DNA from: Ezakiella peruensis | GTDB taxonomy: Bacteria; Bacillota; Clostridia; Tissierellales; Peptoniphilaceae | Direction: 5' to 3' | DNA length: 64,000 bases | Assembly: GCF_900215725.1 (NCBI RefSeq) | Contig: NZ_LT962470.1 | Coordinates: 261,525-325,524 of the forward strand | The notes under the pieces: model-generated | The model's database searches: none | Told to the model about the DNA's origin: nothing | The model's input: only the letters and a program-made list of their open reading frames with translations | Program-made: the position numbers and the translations under genes | In this document: in pieces, positions 61,973-64,000 of the stretch | Layout: each line of letters starts with the position of its first letter | Position numbering within the stretch: the stretch's first letter is position 1

Positions 61973-62017
61973 CTGTCTATATATATACAGTTTATTACTT
62001 TTTTTAAAAAATGTCAA
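61973..62017 (-). promoter_or_regulatory. Promoter and operator of the RiPP operon
   Basis: On the minus strand TTGACA (62012-62017), 17 bp, TAAACT (61989-61994). Immediately downstream and overlapping is the palindrome CTGTATATATATAGACAG (61973-61990), well placed for repression by the YtrA-type regulator. Confidence 0.65.
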
Positions 62018-62320
62018 TATTATTTTTAAATTATTTTGTCGGTTACACCTGTTATAGTTCCTACCACTGAATCTCACAGCTATGATTCGCTCTACTTGGA
62101 AGGCTCATATCATTGCCCACTTCCCCATAGATACATATCCTTAACAGACCGCTTATTTGGTTTTCAAATATCATCTGTAAATAAGATATTGTGTTTTTAC
62201 CATTCTTCCCATATGTCCTTAATCTTGGAATTAAGCCTTATTTTTTTGCTTTTCCATTATTGTGGAATTGATATGATATAACATTTCTTAAGATATTTTA
62301 TGTAAAGGAGGTTATCTATC
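62018..62320. other. Intergenic between RiPP operon and XRE relic
   Basis: About 300 bp. A frame at 62036-62281 is open (81 codons) but without a ribosome site or motif; I do not count it as a gene. The composition (CTACTTGGAAGGCTC.., GCCCACTTCCCCATAG) is less AT-rich than the surroundings, possibly a fragment of something older. Confidence 0.4.
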
Positions 62321-62534
62321 ATGAAGTGTAAAATAACCTTACAGGAACGCTTAAAAGATTTAAGATTTGCACATAATTTGAATTTAGAGGAATTAGCTAA
62401 GCTAATAGGCATTTCAAAATCTGCTTTAGATTAACTATGAAAACGATAAGTATATGGAAAATAATCATGCTAGTTTAATTAAACTTACTCATTTTTATAA
62501 AGTTTCTACTGATTATCTACGTTGTCTTACTTAA
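62321..62534 (+). pseudogene. Frameshifted XRE-family regulator
   Basis: ATG 62321 with AAAGGAGG. Residues LQERLKDLRFAHNLNLEELAKLIGISKSALD form a Cro/C1 helix-turn-helix, then TAA. A one-base shift restores the rest (NYENDKYMENNHASLIKLTHFYKVSTDYLRCLT, stop at 62532-62534). So it is a 70-residue-class element regulator broken by a single indel. Confidence 0.85.
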
Positions 62535-62542
62535 AATAAAAA

Positions 62543-62585
62543 TCACTCAAATACAGAGCTTATAAATCTACATTTGAGTGATAAT
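62543..62585 (+). terminator. Terminator after the XRE relic
   Basis: ATCACTCAAAT pairs perfectly with ATTTGAGTGAT around about 19 bases; followed by AATATAATTTATTTTT. Confidence 0.7.
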
Positions 62586-62981
62586 ATAATTTATTTTTTA
62601 AAATGTGAACTATAAATGACTGATTACTAAATAAAATTACTACACACGACAAGTTTAAGTAACTTATGGCAGATACAGAAATTTTCTTGCTAGTATTAGT
62701 ACTATACTTTTTTAGGGACTTCTTCTGACTTTATGTTTAGCCCCCATAATTCAATTATTTGAGGCAGAATTTTAAGACTCATTTAGAACTTTGTTAGAAT
62801 CCGATTTTTCCATCAAAACATTAGTTCTAAAAGTTCTGGAATAAGAGCGATTTATAAGTCTCCGTCATATCCAATATTTTTCTCAGTTAAGACTGTTTCA
62901 ATTTTACTGAGTGCAATCCTACTTTTATAATCTGTTATCTTATTATTTATACATCAATACTACAATCTCCACATATAACAC
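62586..62981. other. Intergenic, nothing recognised
   Basis: About 395 bp of AT-rich DNA with no open frame of note, no repeat or motif that I can support, up to the start of direct repeat copy 2. Confidence 0.5.
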
Positions 62982-63007
62982 CATTATACAATCTGTTTCA
63001 ACATGAC

Positions 63008-63036
63008 AAAAAAATAAAGGCAGTCCGAAGACTGCC
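63008..63036 (-). terminator. Terminator after the SSB-like gene
   Basis: GGCAGTC/GACTGCC stem with TTCG-type loop and a T run on the minus strand, identical to that at 56475. Confidence 0.9.
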
Positions 63037-63041
63037 GATAT

Positions 63042-63698
63042 TTACCTCTCTGCGCCTTTGCTATGTTCTTTCTTAGTTGACTTAGTTTTGCCATCTGTCT
63101 TAAAGCTTTTTATTTGCCCTAATATGGACTTTTTGTCTTTATCTTGACTCTTTACCTGTTCTTTTGCTTTTAAGAGCTTAGAATACAAAATACGAACATT
63201 TTCATGTTCCTTTCCGTTGTTGTCAATGCTTGTTTTTACTTGACCAAATATTTTAACAAAATCTCCTTTTTTTAGATTCTCTAAATCTTTTGTCTTATCT
63301 CCATAGGCTGAACAATTGGTATATACTTTATTTCCATCGTCATCTTTTGAAACAATTGAAAAATTACTTACTTTAAACTTTTCTCCATTAGCATTTTCTC
63401 GTTCAAGATTTTCTACTTGACCTGCTATATTACCCACGAGATTTATAAAATCATCTTTTTCTTCAATTTCGCTGACATTTTCAACAATCTTACCTTGTTC
63501 TTTCATATCATCAATCATATAGTCAAAGTCATCACTTAGTAGACCCGTAGTGTCATTGTTCATATATAAAACATAGACTTCTTCAAGTGCTTTTTCATCA
63601 TTAACACCCTTTTCTATGCTCACAAGTGCTTTTATAAAGTCCTTGTAATTATCATTCATCATTTCTTCTAAATTTTCTCTAATATCTTTGTATTCCAT
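63042..63698 (-). CDS. Element SSB-like (OB-fold) protein
   Basis: A 218-residue protein. Residues 1-85 are an acidic helical domain (MEYKDIRENLEEMMNDNYKDF.., LSDDFDYMIDDMKEQG), common in accessory proteins of Tn1549-type elements. Residues 90-165 look like a single-strand-binding OB fold (FKVSNFSIVSKDDDGNKVYTNCSAYGDKTKDLENLKKGDFVKIFGQV). A Lys-rich tail ends SILGQIKSFKTDGKTK. Probably protects single-stranded DNA during transfer. ATG 63698 with AAGGAGG. A damaged paralogue is at 56595. Confidence 0.75.
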   Translation of the reverse strand: MEYKDIRENLEEMMNDNYKDFIKALVSIEKGVNDEKALEEVYVLYMNNDTTGLLSDDFDYMIDDMKEQGKIVENVSEIEEKDDFINLVGNIAGQVENLERENANGEKFKVSNFSIVSKDDDGNKVYTNCSAYGDKTKDLENLKKGDFVKIFGQVKTSIDNNGKEHENVRILYSKLLKAKEQVKSQDKDKKSILGQIKSFKTDGKTKSTKKEHSKGAER

Positions 63699-63741
63699 AA
63701 TTTCCTCCTTTTACTAAATAAGGAGAGCTTTTCGCCCTCCT

Positions 63742-64000
63742 CTACCTTTCTTGTCCTTTTTCGTTTTTTTCTTGATTTTTATCTTTTTCTTCTTCAGATT
63801 TGAATTTTGATATTTGTCCCAATATCGATGGTTTCTCTTCCCTTGCGTGAAGATTATCCTCTACATCATAAGTCGATTCAAAGTAATCACTATCTTTAAA
63901 ATCATTGTCATACCTATCTGGTATTCCGTCATTGTCAAGATCTTTTGCTAGTGAATCATAGAAGTTTCCGTCATCATCTATTTCTAAGCCTAAGGCTTGT
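63742..64000 (-). CDS. Element protein, 3' end only (5' part outside window)
   Basis: The last 86 codons of a gene reading in from the right edge, ending TAG at 63742. It has a DDDGNFYDSLAKDLDNDGIPDRYDNDFKDSDY stretch of the calcium-loop-like Asp-rich type and a tail EKPSILGQISKFKSEEEKDK that resembles the SILGQIKSFK tail of the SSB-like neighbour. It belongs to the transfer module; function unknown. 43 bp upstream of the SSB-like start. Confidence 0.7.
   Translation of the reverse strand, partial: QALGLEIDDDGNFYDSLAKDLDNDGIPDRYDNDFKDSDYFESTYDVEDNLHAREEKPSILGQISKFKSEEEKDKNQEKNEKGQER

Larger units (their letters stand above)
62982..63774. repeat. Direct repeat copy 2 (intact SSB-like gene region)
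   Basis: Full-length counterpart of 56450-56968; same orientation. It contains the terminator, the whole SSB-like gene and the start of the next gene's end. The two copies bracket the RiPP locus. Confidence 0.88.
36636..64000. mobile_element. Integrative mobilizable/conjugative element (right end outside window)
   Basis: Over 27 kb bounded on the left by the disrupted oppD. It carries a large serine recombinase, sigma-like factor, XRE/ImmA switch, oriT-like region, MobC, MobA-type relaxase and an SSB-like gene. An 18-kb block of peptide-transport, two-component and RiPP genes between relaxase and SSB is cargo. No coupling protein or T4SS genes are visible, but they could lie to the right, so conjugative versus merely mobilizable is undecided. 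Confidence 0.88.

Noticed and set aside
62036-62281. 81-codon open frame on the plus strand
   Set aside because: No ribosome site, no motif, odd composition; not supported as a gene.
1-64000. CRISPR arrays, tRNA and rRNA genes
   Set aside because: I found no regularly spaced identical repeats and no T-loop (GGTTCRANTCC) signatures; none is called.

Overview
The window is low-GC, dense, Gram-positive-type DNA. The organism is most likely an anaerobic Firmicute of the Tissierellia/Peptoniphilaceae kind. This rests on a GrdX-family gene, an SAM-I (S-box) riboswitch, S-layer-homology proteins, a CtsR/McsA/ClpC stress operon, strong AGGAGG ribosome sites and protein style. It is an inference, since no rRNA or tRNA gene is present to place it.

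Positions 1-36.6 kb look like ordinary chromosome. In order they hold: the 5' part of a large Cna_B-type surface adhesin (minus, runs off the left edge); a riboswitch-controlled metNIQ methionine importer; a MATE exporter; a lipoprotein/diacylglycerol-kinase-like/MarR operon; a RelE/AbrB toxin-antitoxin pair; RNase H; MscL with a zinc-ribbon tail; a flavodoxin; two S-layer-homology proteins; an intergenic zone of non-coding repeats; pyrC with an ATP-NAD-kinase-like gene; an M18 aminopeptidase; a metallophosphoesterase; an RNA methyltransferase lacking its Fe-S cysteines; GrdX; a whiA/Nudix pair; a gate-type membrane protein; the ctsR-mcsA-mcsB-clpC-radA operon, whose McsB has lost its catalytic motifs; rpmG-secE-nusG-rplK-rplA; and an Opp-type peptide importer.

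At about 36,635 the oppD gene is cut. From there to the right edge (over 27 kb) lies an integrative and mobilizable or conjugative element. Its outer module is a large serine recombinase, a small SHOCT-like gene, a sigma-like factor, a divergent XRE/ImmA regulatory pair, RhuM, a candidate oriT, MobC and a MobA-type relaxase. At the right edge are an SSB-like gene and the end of another element gene. The other half of oppD should lie beyond the window.

Between the relaxase and the SSB-like gene sits about 18 kb of cargo with a peptide-antibiotic theme. It contains two ABC/FtsX exporters, a lantibiotic-immunity-type ABC pair, a two-component system, a truncated radical-SAM remnant, and a complete-looking RiPP locus: GntR regulator, ABC transporter, radical SAM enzyme, PqqD-like recognition protein, a 60-residue cysteine-free Gly/Ala/Val-rich precursor, and a CPBP protease. 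A second small peptide gene lies downstream. Three cargo operons share a 15-bp element placed exactly 20 bp upstream of a -10 hexamer, which suggests a regulon run by the cargo two-component system. The RiPP locus is bracketed by direct copies of the SSB-like gene, one decayed, suggesting it arrived as a nested insertion or by recombination. The RiPP locus with its regulon is the best candidate for an undescribed system.
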